NCBI GenBank assembly: GCA_036346395.1
Contig: CM070598.1
Coordinates: forward strand, 5,811,517-5,875,516
DNA length: 64,000 bases
Reading direction: 5' to 3'
DNA from: Hsuehochloa calcarea
Lineage: Eukaryota; Streptophyta; Magnoliopsida; Poales; Poaceae
A model generated the notes under the pieces. It was not told the origin of the DNA and made no database searches. It worked only from the letters and a program-made list of their open reading frames with translations. Every line of letters starts with the position of its first letter. Within the stretch, counting starts at the first letter, position 1. Positions 45,301 to 56,900 of this stretch are shown here, one piece after another. Position numbers and translations under genes: made by a program.

Positions 45301-45760
45301 CATCTGCCTGCTAAGCTCTGATTTCTCGTTGTTGCAGGAACACAAAATGCGCCTTGTTTCCAAGTCCATTTTTCACCTAGAAGGTATACTTGAATACTTC
45401 TCTGGACCCTTTTACTAATTGTTGTGTTGTACACAATATTAATGTGCGTGTTAGTAGGTATCCTAGGCAATCTCACTGTTGTTTCGAAATGCTAGTTCTG
45501 TTAATACTTCCTGCTGTTATATTGCATGCTCTTTTTCTGCATTGATGATGCATGCTTTGCGCTCATCAACTGGCTGGTCTATGGTACGGCTGTAGGCAAG
45601 CTGAGATAGGTTTCTGCGTATTACCAGCAGTAACCTAACTTTACTGTGTCCTGGTTCTGGCTATTACCAGCAGTAACCTAACTTTTCTGACGCTTGTGCA
45701 GCTTTCGTGGCCAAGTTTATGAACATTTACAAGGAGTTTCTGATCGCTACATTTGGCTGA
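42400..45760 (+). pseudogene. RFC3: Replication factor C subunit 3 (clamp loader), frameshifted
   Basis: Eleven exons: 42400-42483, 42582-42692, 42834-42866, 43328-43496, 43841-44022, 44378-44514, 44676-44773, 44876-44945, 45036-45110, 45338-45383, 45702-45760. All junctions are GT/AG and the order matches plant RFC3/RFC5-type (human RFC3) proteins from MLWVDKYRPK to FLIATFG. The total is 1064 nt, one short of 355 codons. The missing base is in exon 7 near 44737: after YVSE the frame reads KYLIS and stops, while the expected SDIVKEQSPK lies in the next frame. Truncation at about 264 of 354 aa removes the C-terminal collar needed for the pentamer. Walker A reads VPPGSGKKT, with Val for the first Gly. 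Other unusual residues are a Trp in GFAAWIAAQ and Leu in KNRLID. Walker B-like LNEVD and the SRC motif are normal. A degrading copy is likely; a sequencing error is less likely given the extra substitutions. Confidence 0.88.
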
Positions 45761-45835
45761 GCAACCCCCCTACGTCTGTTTCCTGCGGCACAAGGATATC
45801 GGACAGTTTTCCAGCTCCATTCTTCATTTTGACCC

Positions 45836-46474
45836 TGTCTCGGGCGGCCTCACTGGTCCCAACAACCCGACGAAGACCGTGGGACAGATCCTGCAATCCA
45901 CGACCCCGGCGAAGGCCTCGTTGAAGGGTCTTCGGGGTCCCATGAGACTCAAAGCAATGGATCTTCTGGGACCACATCGGGGAAGACTCGGAGTCTCCTC
46001 GAAGGGTCCCTGGGTCCTGCGAGGTCCGAAGCTACGGGTCCTTCAGGGCCACTTCGACGGAGCCGGAGAGGGCCTGTGGCCGTTTTGTCTCGGTAAACCT
46101 AGGCACTCCTTTGGGGTGCTCTAGGAGAAGCTTGGAGGTGAGGCATTTCAGGCGTCGCATCAGGTGCACCAGCTAGGTGAACCAAGCCCAGAGAGATCCA
46201 CCATGGGTCGAAGCCTACGTGTAGAGAGGAGAAAAGTCCATATAGTTTCTATGTGTATAGTACTTTTTTAAGGCTAGGATATTAATGTAAGTACCTGTTT
46301 TAGGATGCTATAAATAGTCACATTTCCCTATGTAACAGGGTAGATCTAGTTCTTTGGAGTAACTAATACACACACTTACCTAACAACTGGTTCCTTTCTC
46401 TTGATGACTTTTTGGTCTCTCTGAGTACACTAGGGGTTCTCCTCTTACTGTTTAACTTTCTTTTTGCTACGACA
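45836..46474 (+). repeat. 5' LTR of the small element
   Basis: Start TGTCTCGGG is inferred from the flanking GACCC. End GCTACGACA. CTATAAATA at about 46310 is the likely promoter. Confidence 0.6.
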
Positions 46475-46904
46475 GTTAGCGTCGTCTGTGGGGATCGACA
46501 AGAAAGTTATCAAGCACAGCTCTGAAGCACTAACATGGCCTCTCGGAAAGCTGCGTTCAAAGAGCCATGCACCAATCATCCATTGACATGTGGGCCCTAA
46601 ACAGAGCAACGATTACACACTATTATATCGCACAGTACCCAAGCAAACGGTGTCAGAACACGGCACTCGAAGAGACGCCATCAAGACCGTCGGCAAACCA
46701 AACCCTCTCGCAGCAAGAACGGTTCGGCTACCCGGTCGAAGGTGGCTCGGTTGGCTCGAAGGTTTTCGGCAACAGGAGCGCAGGTGGTTCATCTACAACA
46801 AAAGCAGATCAAAAGCAACACATCTAAACATCTCCCAAGGAGGAATGCACCACAGGGGATGGCGGAAACACACTTCGCCAGACCAAAGGGGACGGTGTGT
46901 CTGG

Positions 46905-47415
46905 ACTCTTCGGGAAAATGGTGCGGTTTCAGCATTGACGAAGCAGGACCTTGACCGTGAGGCCCGAAGCAATGGGTCCTCCGGGGCCACCTTGGGGGAG
47001 CCGGAGAGGGCTCGTGGTTGTTTCGCCTTGGCAAACCCAAGCACCTCTTCGGGACGCTTCAGGAGAAGCCCGGAGGTGAGGCATTTCGGGCGCCGGTAGA
47101 CCAAGTGCACCAGCTAGGTGGACTAAGCCCAGGGAGATCCACCATGGGCCAAAACCTACACATAGAGGGGAAAAAGTCCCTGCAGCCTCTACATGTATAA
47201 TACTTTTTTAGGGTTAGGATAGTAATGTAAGTACCATGTTTTAGGAGGCTATAAATAGTCACCTTCCCCCATGTAACAGGGCAGTTTCATTTTTTTAGAG
47301 CAACTAATACACACACTTTTCTGACAACTGGTCCCTTCTTCTAAGGACTCTTTAGTCCCTCTGTGTGCACCGGGGGTCCCCTTTCTTACTGTCTAGCCTT
47401 CTTTTTACTACAACA
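46905..47415 (+). repeat. 3' LTR of the small element
   Basis: Starts TGTGTCTGG after the polypurine tract and ends ACTACAACA. Pairs with 45836-46474 most clearly from 46020 and 46960 onward. Confidence 0.65.
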
Positions 47416-49204
47416 GAACCATTGTCAGTCGTACGATTCATCTCTTCTGCCTTGTGCCTGAATGTTAAGGATGGTATGGCTTGCAACCAGTCTCCCCGTG
47501 CTTAGGCCTGCTAATGGGCTTAAATCCACCCCAAACCCAACCCAATCCAACCCAAAATTAGCCAACTTCCCAGCCTAACCTACAAAAAAAGTTATGAAAC
47601 CCAAACCAACCCAACTCATGTGCATTTTCAACCCAACCCAACACATGCCACCTATATGGGTTCAACCCGTGGGTTCCACCTATTTCAACCCATTTTAGCC
47701 CAGCCCATGCGCATGTGCTGACTGCAGGGTTGCTAACCCAACTGTTGAGGAGGAGAGGGCGGTGGCGGCGGAGTGAGCGGGCGGAGAGGTGAGGGTGGCG
47801 GCGACGATTGGAGGCGGCGGTGAGTCGAGGAGCGGAGGGCGGCGGCGGCGATGAGTAGGGAGATGAGGGAGGCAGAAGCAACTTGGGGCGGTGGCAAGAC
47901 GAGGAAGAGAGGGCGGCGTCGGTGTCGAGTTGGGGAGGTGAGGGCGACGATGGCAAATTGAGGCGATGGCGAGTCGAGGAGGAGAGTGCGACGACTTTAG
48001 CCAAAAAAATTCATTCTAAATCAAGAACTCAATCGTTCATATGAATGTATTAGTATAAAGAAGAAATCGAAGGGTGGAAGCTTTTCTTGTTTTGTTTGTG
48101 GTTTTGTTGTGTGTACTCACGTTTGTAGGCGTTGAATGAGAGGAGCGCCTTGTGGAGCGTGTTGATGTACTAGTCGGGGGTTGTGCGTAGGGCATCTTCT
48201 TGGGGATGGACTTGACAATGATGACAGGGAGGCCAATGAGGAAGAAGGCGACGACGCAAACGAGGTCGATGTACTTGTCCTTCTTGGCCTCCGATAGGCC
48301 GAGTAGCCAGCTGTTGCAGGTTCTGCCGTGTGGAGAGTGCGCCGCGATTGAGGTCCATGTTGCGCTTGTGGTCGTCGTCCGCCGTAGGAGGATGCCGGAG
48401 TCGGAGGTGGGTAGCGGTGCAAAGGGAGGCACAACTGCTGACGGCGACATGGGGGGTGGCGACTGATGGAGCTCATCGGAGAGGAAAGAAGAGGCAATGG
48501 CCGGCGAAACTCGTCAGGATTTGAAGAACGAAGAAGAAACGAAGAGGAAGAATCAATTCTGAATGATGGCGGTGTGGGAGGCATGACATGAAGGAAGAAG
48601 CGTGGGTTGTTGCCTGTTAGCATTTGGGGACATGTGTCACAATCCAAATGGGGGAGGTCCTTGATCGAACGACTAGTAATTTGATTGATTTTGAAACCAC
48701 ACTTGCGCCCACAGGTTGAAATAATCTTGAACCCAAAAATTCCGAACCCACACCAAACCAAATCGTTTGGACTGCAAACCCAACCCACCCTAACTTGTTA
48801 GATTCCTCAGCCCGTTTCTATCTATCCAAAGTCAAATCAAATTAAAACCCAACCGATTTAACCTATTCCAACCCAAATCCATTTCTATCCATCCAAAGCC
48901 AATCCAAATTAAAACCCAACCTATTGAACGCATTCCAACCCAAACTACCACCCCTAGTCAATCCAAATTAAAACCTAACCTATTGAACACATTCCAACCC
49001 AAACCATTACCACCCCTACCCGTGCTCTTGCGAGACTTACAATAGTAGCTTGGTAGCTGACCAAGGTCAGAACGGTTACGAACAAGGCAACAGTACGAGA
49101 GCACAGCAAGATAGTACAACAAGCGGATGCTATTATTCCGAGAGCTGTCACGAATCGAATAGCTATCCCCATTTACACACAGGTCAGTCGTCACGGTGGC
49201 GGCG
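47416..49204. other. CCCAACC-rich transposon-like region with a gene fragment
   Basis: CCAACCC-rich arrays at about 47525-47700 and 48770-49010 border a 1-kb GC-rich segment. The minus strand of the middle holds a piece reading LLGLSEAKKDKYIDLV, VVAFFLIGLPVIIVKSIPKK (about 48325-48215), a lysine-rich turn then a membrane helix. In another frame it continues YINTLHKALLSFNAYK up to a donor-like GTGAGT near 48120. That looks like one exon of a gene with a frameshift, probably captured. I do not recognise the family. The arrays are in direct, not inverted, orientation. Confidence 0.4.
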
Positions 49205-52148
49205 TCAGAGCCTCGGCCTCACCCTGCGTCCGCTGGTGTCGCCGCCGTCCGAGAGCTGCCCCCACACGCTCTGGCTTCTCCCGCCGCTGCTGCAGTCCTC
49301 ATCGGACCCAGCAACCGTCCTCAATATCTCCGATTGCAGCGACGGGCAGTGATCTTTGAGGTAATCAAACCCGTTGGTCCGGACTACAGCTGCAGATACA
49401 TAAGGGCATCTGGAATGTTATACAGTTCAGCACACTTATTTGGGCACCACCGAGAAACAAGTAAAATATGGTCTGTATAAATGAATTAGTTTTTAAGCAG
49501 TAACGCAAAAGCCAAAATGAAATTACTAGGATGTCTTAGGCGAAAGTATGTAGACTACAAGAAATTGTTTAAAAATAAAAGCAAGAAACAATGGAGTTTG
49601 GAGACTACTAACACCTGCAATCTGGCCAGACACTATGGAAGATACGAAATCTTGCCATTATAACTTAAGGTCATATTAAACACTACTCTGCTAGGCATGA
49701 GGACATGTACCAGCATTACTAAGTGGCGCATCTTGTTTCGTTCTAAGTTCTAACTATGCTGAGGATAACAAAGGCATTTTGTGCCATCATTCTATTCGAT
49801 GGGCATACATTGAGGTGCAGATATTTGTAGAATCAATGTAAGCATGCTGTTATATATAACCCTGTTCAGACTAGTCTCTATGCAAAGCTGGGAAAGTTTT
49901 AAAGCGGATATGAACATAACAGCAAATGCATTGAAATGCATTTCTTGTCAAGTCTTGTTACCTGAAAGGTTTTCAGCAGCAAATTTTAGGCAAACAGATT
50001 TAAGCTCCGTAGCATGGTACCGCTTCGCCAATGCTAGAGTAGTTGCCACAGAGTTTACAGAAATATGCTTGCACAAGTAAGATTCACATAACACTCTTAG
50101 CCTTGGCAACTCATATTTGTCTGCTGCAGCCAACAACTTCCCAGCTAAAGTATCGAAGATAGAGCAGTCAGAGCTTGATGCAGACAACTCATCATCACCA
50201 ACAAGATTGTCCCTGTATATAAAATGAAGCACAGCCTGCAACAGAGAATATTTGCATATGATGAATATAAATCTCCGAGTTTGTTGAACTGTAAAATCAA
50301 AAGGATAGGATCAGCATAAAAATACAAACACACCTGGAACACTTTTGGCTCCATGTCATCAATGTCAATTTCTTTGATTTCATTACCTGTATCAACCTCA
50401 TTCTTCTCTTCATCTGATTCATGGTCAAAAAATTCAGATCTAAAAAAAGAAGATCGGGCAGCCAACACCAACTTGTGGGCATGAAACTTCTCTCCCGCCA
50501 CACTAAAAATAACATCTACACCCTCCTGAGTGTCCAAAAGCGTCCCAAAATGATAGCCTATGTCAGACTCTGGAACCTGTATTGAATATGGCCTAGAATA
50601 ATCCATAGTTGATACCACAACACCCACAGTACAATTTATCTTCAAGCAATCGTCTTTAAGAAAATCTGATGTCTCAAGAGCAGTACGCCGAAAGAACCTT
50701 TTATAACCCCTGAAAATAGAATTCAGGATGAAAAACAAAGGTAGCTTCGGAGAGCAAAGTCGCTCAAATTTTGAAAAAAAAAAACTATTACAATTACTAC
50801 TTGCCAACCCTCACACATAATAAATTACCAACCAATCACATCTGATCACACTTAAAGCATCATGGAAGATATAGTTGGGCAAATATGAATGACCAAAAGG
50901 AACGAAATTAACATGCATGCATCTAAATGGGTAAACATCATAACATGACCAGCCCCTGTTTACACAATCAAACTGTTCTAATCAATTTACAGAGAACGCA
51001 AAATGTTGCTGATCTCCCACTCCTTTCTACAGCTGATATCATATCTATCTGTACTATTTACAGATTCTCTAACTGCTCTCACCTCAACTGAAAATTCCTA
51101 TAAATTCTCTCGTTAATTCAGAGTAAACGATATGATCCATCCATTCGTCGGACCTAAGTTACAATGGAGATCAACAAAAACAACTGAGTTGATCAATTAC
51201 AGGTGTTCTAACAAATGTAGAAACAGAGACTAATACATTTTTTAAAAGAGATTTCAAATCGCAAATTAATAAAGTATTCAAAGCAAATATAGAATCCAGT
51301 TAAACATCTCTTCTAAGAGATTGTGCTGAAAACGGAATAAAATTTTAATTAATGCATTACCACAGGCATCTGGATGTAGCAGAACAGAACCACATGCCCA
51401 CAGCACAACTGAATCACATATATCTGCCATAAATTTACTTATATTTTCCCACACTACCAAATTCATCCCAACCCCGAAGGCCAGGGAAATACCAACATAA
51501 CAAATAACATCGAATCAGGTAACAACAGCAGATGTTAGGCCTAATTACTGAAAAGTAACTTGCCACAACCACCAATTGCATTCAAATCAAAACCAAATCG
51601 GACGGTAATGAAAGTAGGAGACCTCGTAACTAATCTGGCCACTCTAAACCTGGGCTGATCGTTTCAGAAGGGGGAGAGAGAGAGAGAGAGAGAGAGTTAG
51701 ATTACCACATGGAGCCGCGGTACTTGAGGGTGTAGGGGCCGGACTCGAGGGAGCGGTCGAAGTGCGAGTGTACCTTGTGCTTGCCCTTGCCGCTCTGGTC
51801 GAGGAGCGTGAGCTCGAAGAGCGGGCGCACGTCGGTGCCCTCGGAGGCGAGCGCGATGAAGACGGAGACGTAGGCGGAGTTGTCCTCGGGATTCTTCCCG
51901 TCGGGGTAGAAGTAGATCGCCCACTGGTACCCGCCCACCGTGAAGGTCTCGCTGGCGATGTGCTTCCCCACCCCCATGCCCTTGGCCAGCGAGTAGCCCT
52001 CGATCACGAACCGGTGCGACCCGTTCACGGTCTCCGTCACCGACCGCGAGCTCGTCGGCGACGCCGCGATGTCCCGCGGCGCCCCACGCTCCGCGGCGTG
52101 CGGCGGGGAGGCGTCACCCCCGCCGCCACCGGCCTCGTCGTCCTCCAT
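49205..52148 (-). CDS. MATH-BTB protein (BPM type, CUL3 adaptor)
   Basis: Four exons on minus: 52148-51706, 50709-50334, 50235-49962, 49389-49205, together 1278 nt (425 aa), all in phase with GT/AG sites. A Gly/Ala-rich start is followed by the MATH domain at about 36-165 (SVTETVNGSHRFVIEGYSL, GKHIASETF, QWAIYFYPDGKN, RRTALETSDFLKDD). The BTB/POZ domain is at about 190-320 (GTLLDTQEGVDVIFSVAGE, FHAHKLVLAARSSFF, MEPKVFQAVLHFIY). A BACK-like C-terminal part (ELPRLRVLCESYLCKHIS, LKFAAENLSGA) leads to the NGFDYLKDHCPSLQSEIL motif typical of plant BPMs. BPM proteins link substrates such as class I HD-ZIP and ERF factors to CUL3 ubiquitin ligases. Intron 1 starts beside a pure GA repeat at 51674-51696. 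The gene appears functional. Confidence 0.96.
51674..51696. repeat. (GA)n microsatellite in BPM intron 1
   Basis: Uninterrupted GA/AG dinucleotide run close to the 5' splice site of intron 1 of the minus-strand BPM gene. Likely length-variable between accessions. Confidence 0.85.
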
Positions 52149-52440
52149 AAGAGAAAGGCTAGGGTTTGGAGCGGAGGAGCTCTTGAGAAGGGAAGGGAAG
52201 GGTGGCTTTGGGGATTGGAATTTGGCTTGGAGTTAGCTGTTGTTGTAGCACGGGAGAAATGAGGGGGTGGAGATCGAATGGAAGCGAAAGTGAAACGGAG
52301 ACGCCGGGAAGGTAAATAAACGTTTTGGTTGGATTGGCCTCCTACCGCGCTTGCCTACGGTTTGGTTTGATAATTGGCGCCTGATTTTTAACTGATTTGT
52401 CTTTATAACTGTAAAAGCACTTTAGAGGTAGTAATTTATA
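52149..52440. promoter_or_regulatory. BPM promoter and 5' UTR region
   Basis: Immediate upstream DNA of the BPM gene before the Mutator-like element. CT-rich on minus near the start codon. I could not fix a TATA box or start site. Confidence 0.4.
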
Positions 52441-53236
52441 GGGTTATTTAGATATATGTCTTTCTTTTTCTTCTTCAGTTCTTCCTAATCCTCTTTCTTC
52501 TTTCTATCCTCGCCCGATATTCTCTTCTTCTCCACTTAGATCGCCAGTGATGGTCGAAAGTGCTGACCTCACCAGCGTGCCCCATCACACAACGTCGCCT
52601 TGCCTTCCACCAAATCGCGCCATCTCGAGCACCACCACCACACTCCACTGAGCCACCATAGGTTCGTCGCCATCCACATCACGTGCCATCTTGTCGTCGT
52701 CGACGTCTTCGTCCCTAGGTCCGACCTCCTCATCGCTTTCATCTCCAAATTCGGGGCAGCAGCCACCACACAAGATCCTCGTCCATTCTGATGACGACAT
52801 CTTCCTTGCCCATCTCCGACAGTAGCGGTGCACCTCATCCTCGTGTTCTTTGTCGAATTTGCCGGTCTCCCTCCCTCTCATCCTCTGGCAGGTGGCGCCT
52901 TTGCCACCTGAGGTTCACCTCCTTTTTGCTACAGGGAAGTGTGTATTGGGAGAGAGTAGCAGGAGGGGTGGTAGGAGGGTGTGGCAAAGTTGGGTGTGGT
53001 GTTGACCGGCACCGGCGGATGGTTGACAACCATAGATAAGGAGGAAGAAGGCAATAACATTTAGGTCCAAAAATTGTTCATAATAGCATATTTCGAAGCT
53101 TGTGAACTCTGCAATAACATATGTCTTATTTCTAACTTTGTAGTGTCACCTCTGCAATAACATATATCTTATTTTCAACTTTGCAGTGTCATATCTCAAA
53201 ATCTTTAACTTAAGGATGGCATATATCTAAATAACT
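52441..53236. mobile_element. Mutator-like element (Pack-MULE candidate) with 10-bp target duplication
   Basis: Inverted ends GGGTTATTTAGATATATG and CATATATCTAAATAACT share 15 bp. Perfect 10-bp direct repeats GTAATTTATA flank it (52431-52440 and 53237-53246), a Mutator-size target duplication. Between 52540 and 53040 the element is GC-rich, unlike its AT-rich ends, and open in several frames, as in Pack-MULEs that carry captured gene pieces. The source gene is not recognised. Inside, about 53107-53192 is a 43-bp tandem repeat (CTCTGCAATAACATAT starts each unit). It lies 290 bp upstream of the BPM start codon, inside its promoter. Confidence 0.75.
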
Positions 53237-53246
53237 GTAATTTATA

Positions 53247-53930
53247 ACTTAGGATTTGTATTATTTTAAGAGCAGTGCTACGCTTTTGGATCTGTGCAAG
53301 TCAACGAGACTCGCTTATTAGTGCCATAGTTGATAATTTTGTAAAAATGAATTCAAGAGCCGTTTGAAACGCGACAACTCTTTGAAATTCCTACAAGAAA
53401 TAAACAGTTTTACATGAAATTCCTGTCGAATTCATCTGTTGTAGATTGGCCTTCAACCCACATGCATATTGATTTGGTTAGATGTGTTCCTAAAAGACCA
53501 TTTAATCTCGTCCAAATGCTTTCATCCTCGTGCAACGAAATAAGAACAAACTAAAACGCACATCAAAGAACAGGCAATACTTCTGCTTCAACTTGTAACA
53601 AGAAACACATGATCTGTCGCTACAATGTATACTCAGCAATTAATCATTGCACATCAACAAACTTGTGTTACCTCACAATATTTACTGTGCAACCAGACAG
53701 CGATTTCAAACAAATAGCTACAATTCGGATGGGACGAGGCCTCTGCTCGGACCATACAAAAACAATGGCTATCTCGGTGCAATTCAATTACACTTGCACG
53801 AGGACTAAATTCACATTTCACCTAGGAGGGGAATATCACACGCCTTTACAACACTTCCCACCGTTGAGACTAAATTTGAGTACAAAATTGACTTACATCA
53901 TGACCTAACTATACCAGTAAGCACTGTATC
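53247..53930. other. Spacer and 3' UTR of EGY2
   Basis: Probable EGY2 3' UTR from 53930 down to about 53600 (minus strand). The remainder shows no gene. Confidence 0.5.
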
Positions 53931-56900
53931 TCAAAACGAAGTCACAAGTCCTACACCTAGGTCCTCCGCAAGTTCATCCCACAATGGAATGAGAGTCAAT
54001 ACAACAAGAAACACCGAAACTATTACGGCTGCTCTCCTCCAAGTTCCAACGTCGCTCACATCGTTCAAGCATGGTTTTTCAGGTGTTCGCTGAGACAAAT
54101 CAAAAGGTTTAGATAAGTTAGTGAAGAAACATCAATTTGCCTAGTGCATCTACCAATCATCAATTTGTTCCCCTGTTTACCTGACATATTAGCACGTATA
54201 AGCCCCAAGGAAGAGATAACGGCCCCCCAAGCTAGAATAAACCAAAAAGGGAAACGGAACATTAGAAGTGAATGTGACACCATGGTCAGCAGTAAACGAT
54301 GTTCAAGGTGAACTAAGAATTAAAGGTCAAGAAATAAATAGTTCACTAGTACCAACTATTAAGTCCTATTGGTATCTTCAAATGTTTGTGACTCATGATT
54401 CATCTTGCTTTCATTAAAAGTAATACAATAATAATATCATCTTGAAATATGAATTGAATTCTATGAACTAAGAAGGTTAAGCAAGAGTCCCAAACATTTT
54501 TTTTCACTTTCTATACAACACAACAGATATTGTTTTTAAATTTTAACAAAACAGTAGGTATTCAGATTCGGAACTAGTGCAGCCTAAGAGCTTTCTCAAA
54601 TCAATCTCTCATCTTAAAAAAAAAGAGGCGTGGCTCCTGCAAATTTCTCATCTAAGTACGCTTCTGTCCTAAATTTAGCTTCTTTTAAGTTTCCAGAACT
54701 AAAAACACATTCGGGTATTTACAGTCTACTAGGCAGTGTTGTTCCTGTCAAGTTCAGCATTTTTCTTTATTAGCAAGTGCATAAAATCATCAGTTTTTAA
54801 AAAATATTGCATAGTGTTTAGTAGCAATCAACCACACATAATTGTTATCTACTTTGCATATGGATGGAAATGTTGTCATATGTTAAGTTACATGCACTAA
54901 CCAATTCACCCAAAAGGTGATGAGGAAAGGCGAAACTTATATTTAAACTGTACTTCAACAATTATTATTTTTAATTGCACCAACCGGTCTTGAACTCTGA
55001 AGCCATGTTAAGTTACATGATTCCCAAGTCTGATGAGGAAAGGCGTACAATTCACTTATATTTCAACATCATAGAGGTCAGAAACTAAACTGTACTTCAA
55101 CAGAAACTCTGAAGCCAAAGATCCCAAGTCTAAGTGCAAGATAGACTGACTTACCACTCCAAGTCCAAGCAACGAGTACGTTGTCAAGCCAAATCCAAAC
55201 AAAGCATCCTTGCCGAAAGCACCCTGTGAACATATCAGGGAACTTTGAGTAAAAAAGTTCAGAGTTTTGCCGCTAAACAAAACATGAAAACAATCATGTT
55301 CTTTCCAAGCCATTACATTCAGCACCAAAAGTTCTATAGAGATAATCTACTCTAGAGTTGATTCAGGTTGATAGCTTGATAAAACATGCACTGGAAACTT
55401 CAAGCTACTCAATAATTCATTGGAATAAAACATGCACTGGAAACTTCAAGCTACTCGATAATTCATTCGCAATATTTTAAAAAGGACATTGAGATGAGAC
55501 ATTGATTGTATCATTTGTTTGCAGTCAGTAAAGCTTTGCTTGCTAAAAATGAATAATCAATGTTACTTAACAATCCAAATAAGTGTACAAGTACTGAGGA
55601 TTTTTCACGACAGGTCAAGAGTCAAGACACTTCCAAAGTTCTGTAATGGCGTTGCACAGGTAAAGCATATGCATTTGCAATGCTCCACAATGTGCCAAGT
55701 TGCAATTCTAATTTATAAACATGTTCAAACTCCTGGACCAATAAATATGGGTGGTACTTTACACTTAAAATTCACAAAGTGATGCTTCCTACTGTTTGGT
55801 GATCACTGACAGCCACAGGTTAAAAAAAAATATGCATTCTAGTTTCACAGATATAATGTCTTGATCAAGAGCTCTTGAAAAGACTGCATGCTACTCTCCG
55901 CCATTAATAAAAGTCACACAGATAGTATATGTGACAACATACAAGTATAGATGGCCATTAAAAATGGAAGACATCTTGGATTTATTGATTTATTCAGTTT
56001 ACTTATGGTATCGCAAGTCACACTTACACCAGTTAGAAACACATATATGAGCGGTGAATGGAAAGCATGCCCTGAAAACAGTATTAGGTATCTATCAAGG
56101 GCAACCAAGGACCGTTCTCAAAATGAGTAGCTACTGTCACGTACATGCGTCTGGTACAGTGTGATTATTTGGCTGCATTTCATCAGCATTTACATTGATT
56201 TTTACCTGTAAAGCTCTTCCACCATCAAGACATCCAACAGGAAGCATATTAAAGGCAGTAGTCGTTAAACCACACCTACAGAATTTGCAGGAACAATAAG
56301 ACAAATAATACTTGTTTGGGTACAAGAGGTCATGAATTTAGTGAACAATACTTCACCAGCCTGCGATCACAAGAGGGTGGATAGAAACTGTAGCAGCATG
56401 CATAGTTCTGTAAATCAATTTAAGTTCATTAGAGACATAGAGTTGAGTAGTTGATAAAGTAGATTATGACAACTTAAATCACAGATGATGGGCTGATGGG
56501 CAGACTAGTGTGTTTTTCAGAAGTTGTAGCAACAGGACTTGCAACAGCTCAAGTGCTTAACTATCCACACTGATAATGTCGATAAAAGATCCCATCACAT
56601 GTATGCTTAACTATCCACACTGATAATGTCGATAAAAGATCCCATCACATGTAATTATCCATCAAATAAGTACAAGTTGGAGATTTGGAAAACAATTTAT
56701 ATTTCGCTTGAATTGATCCAGCGAAAAAATCCACTTAAAACTAGTAGATAAAGTTTCAGCTAATCTGGCACGCTTCTCAAATACTGAAACTAGTTCTGAG
56801 AGAAAATTAGGAAAGTAGCAAAACTTTCTGCGTGTTCTGAAGCAGCGTTTATGAGTCTTCAATAACACGATATTAAAGGAAAAGGTGCAGGTATCACAAA

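Larger units (their letters stand above)
45836..47415 (+). mobile_element. Small non-autonomous gypsy-like LTR retrotransposon in the RFC3 3' UTR
   Basis: Two related LTRs, about 45836-46474 and about 46905-47415, surround roughly 430 bp of internal DNA. LTRs share GCACCAGCTAGGTG, GAGATCCACCATGGG, CTATAAATAGTCAC and CTAATACACACACTT, and end CTACGACA / CTACAACA. After the 5' LTR comes TTAGCGTCGTCTGTGGGGA, the usual position and form of a gypsy primer site. AAAGGGGA before the 3' LTR is a polypurine tract. Flanks GACCC (45831) and GAACC (47416) are a likely 5-bp target duplication. There is no gag or pol, so it would need another element's enzymes. It starts 76 nt after the RFC3 stop codon. The LTR starts are approximate because they differ. 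Confidence 0.75.

Noticed and set aside
47525..49010. Interstitial telomeric array suggested by CCCAACC
   Set aside because: The unit is CCAACCC mixed with AATCCAAA-like sequence, irregular in length, and not the plant telomere repeat CCCTAAA.
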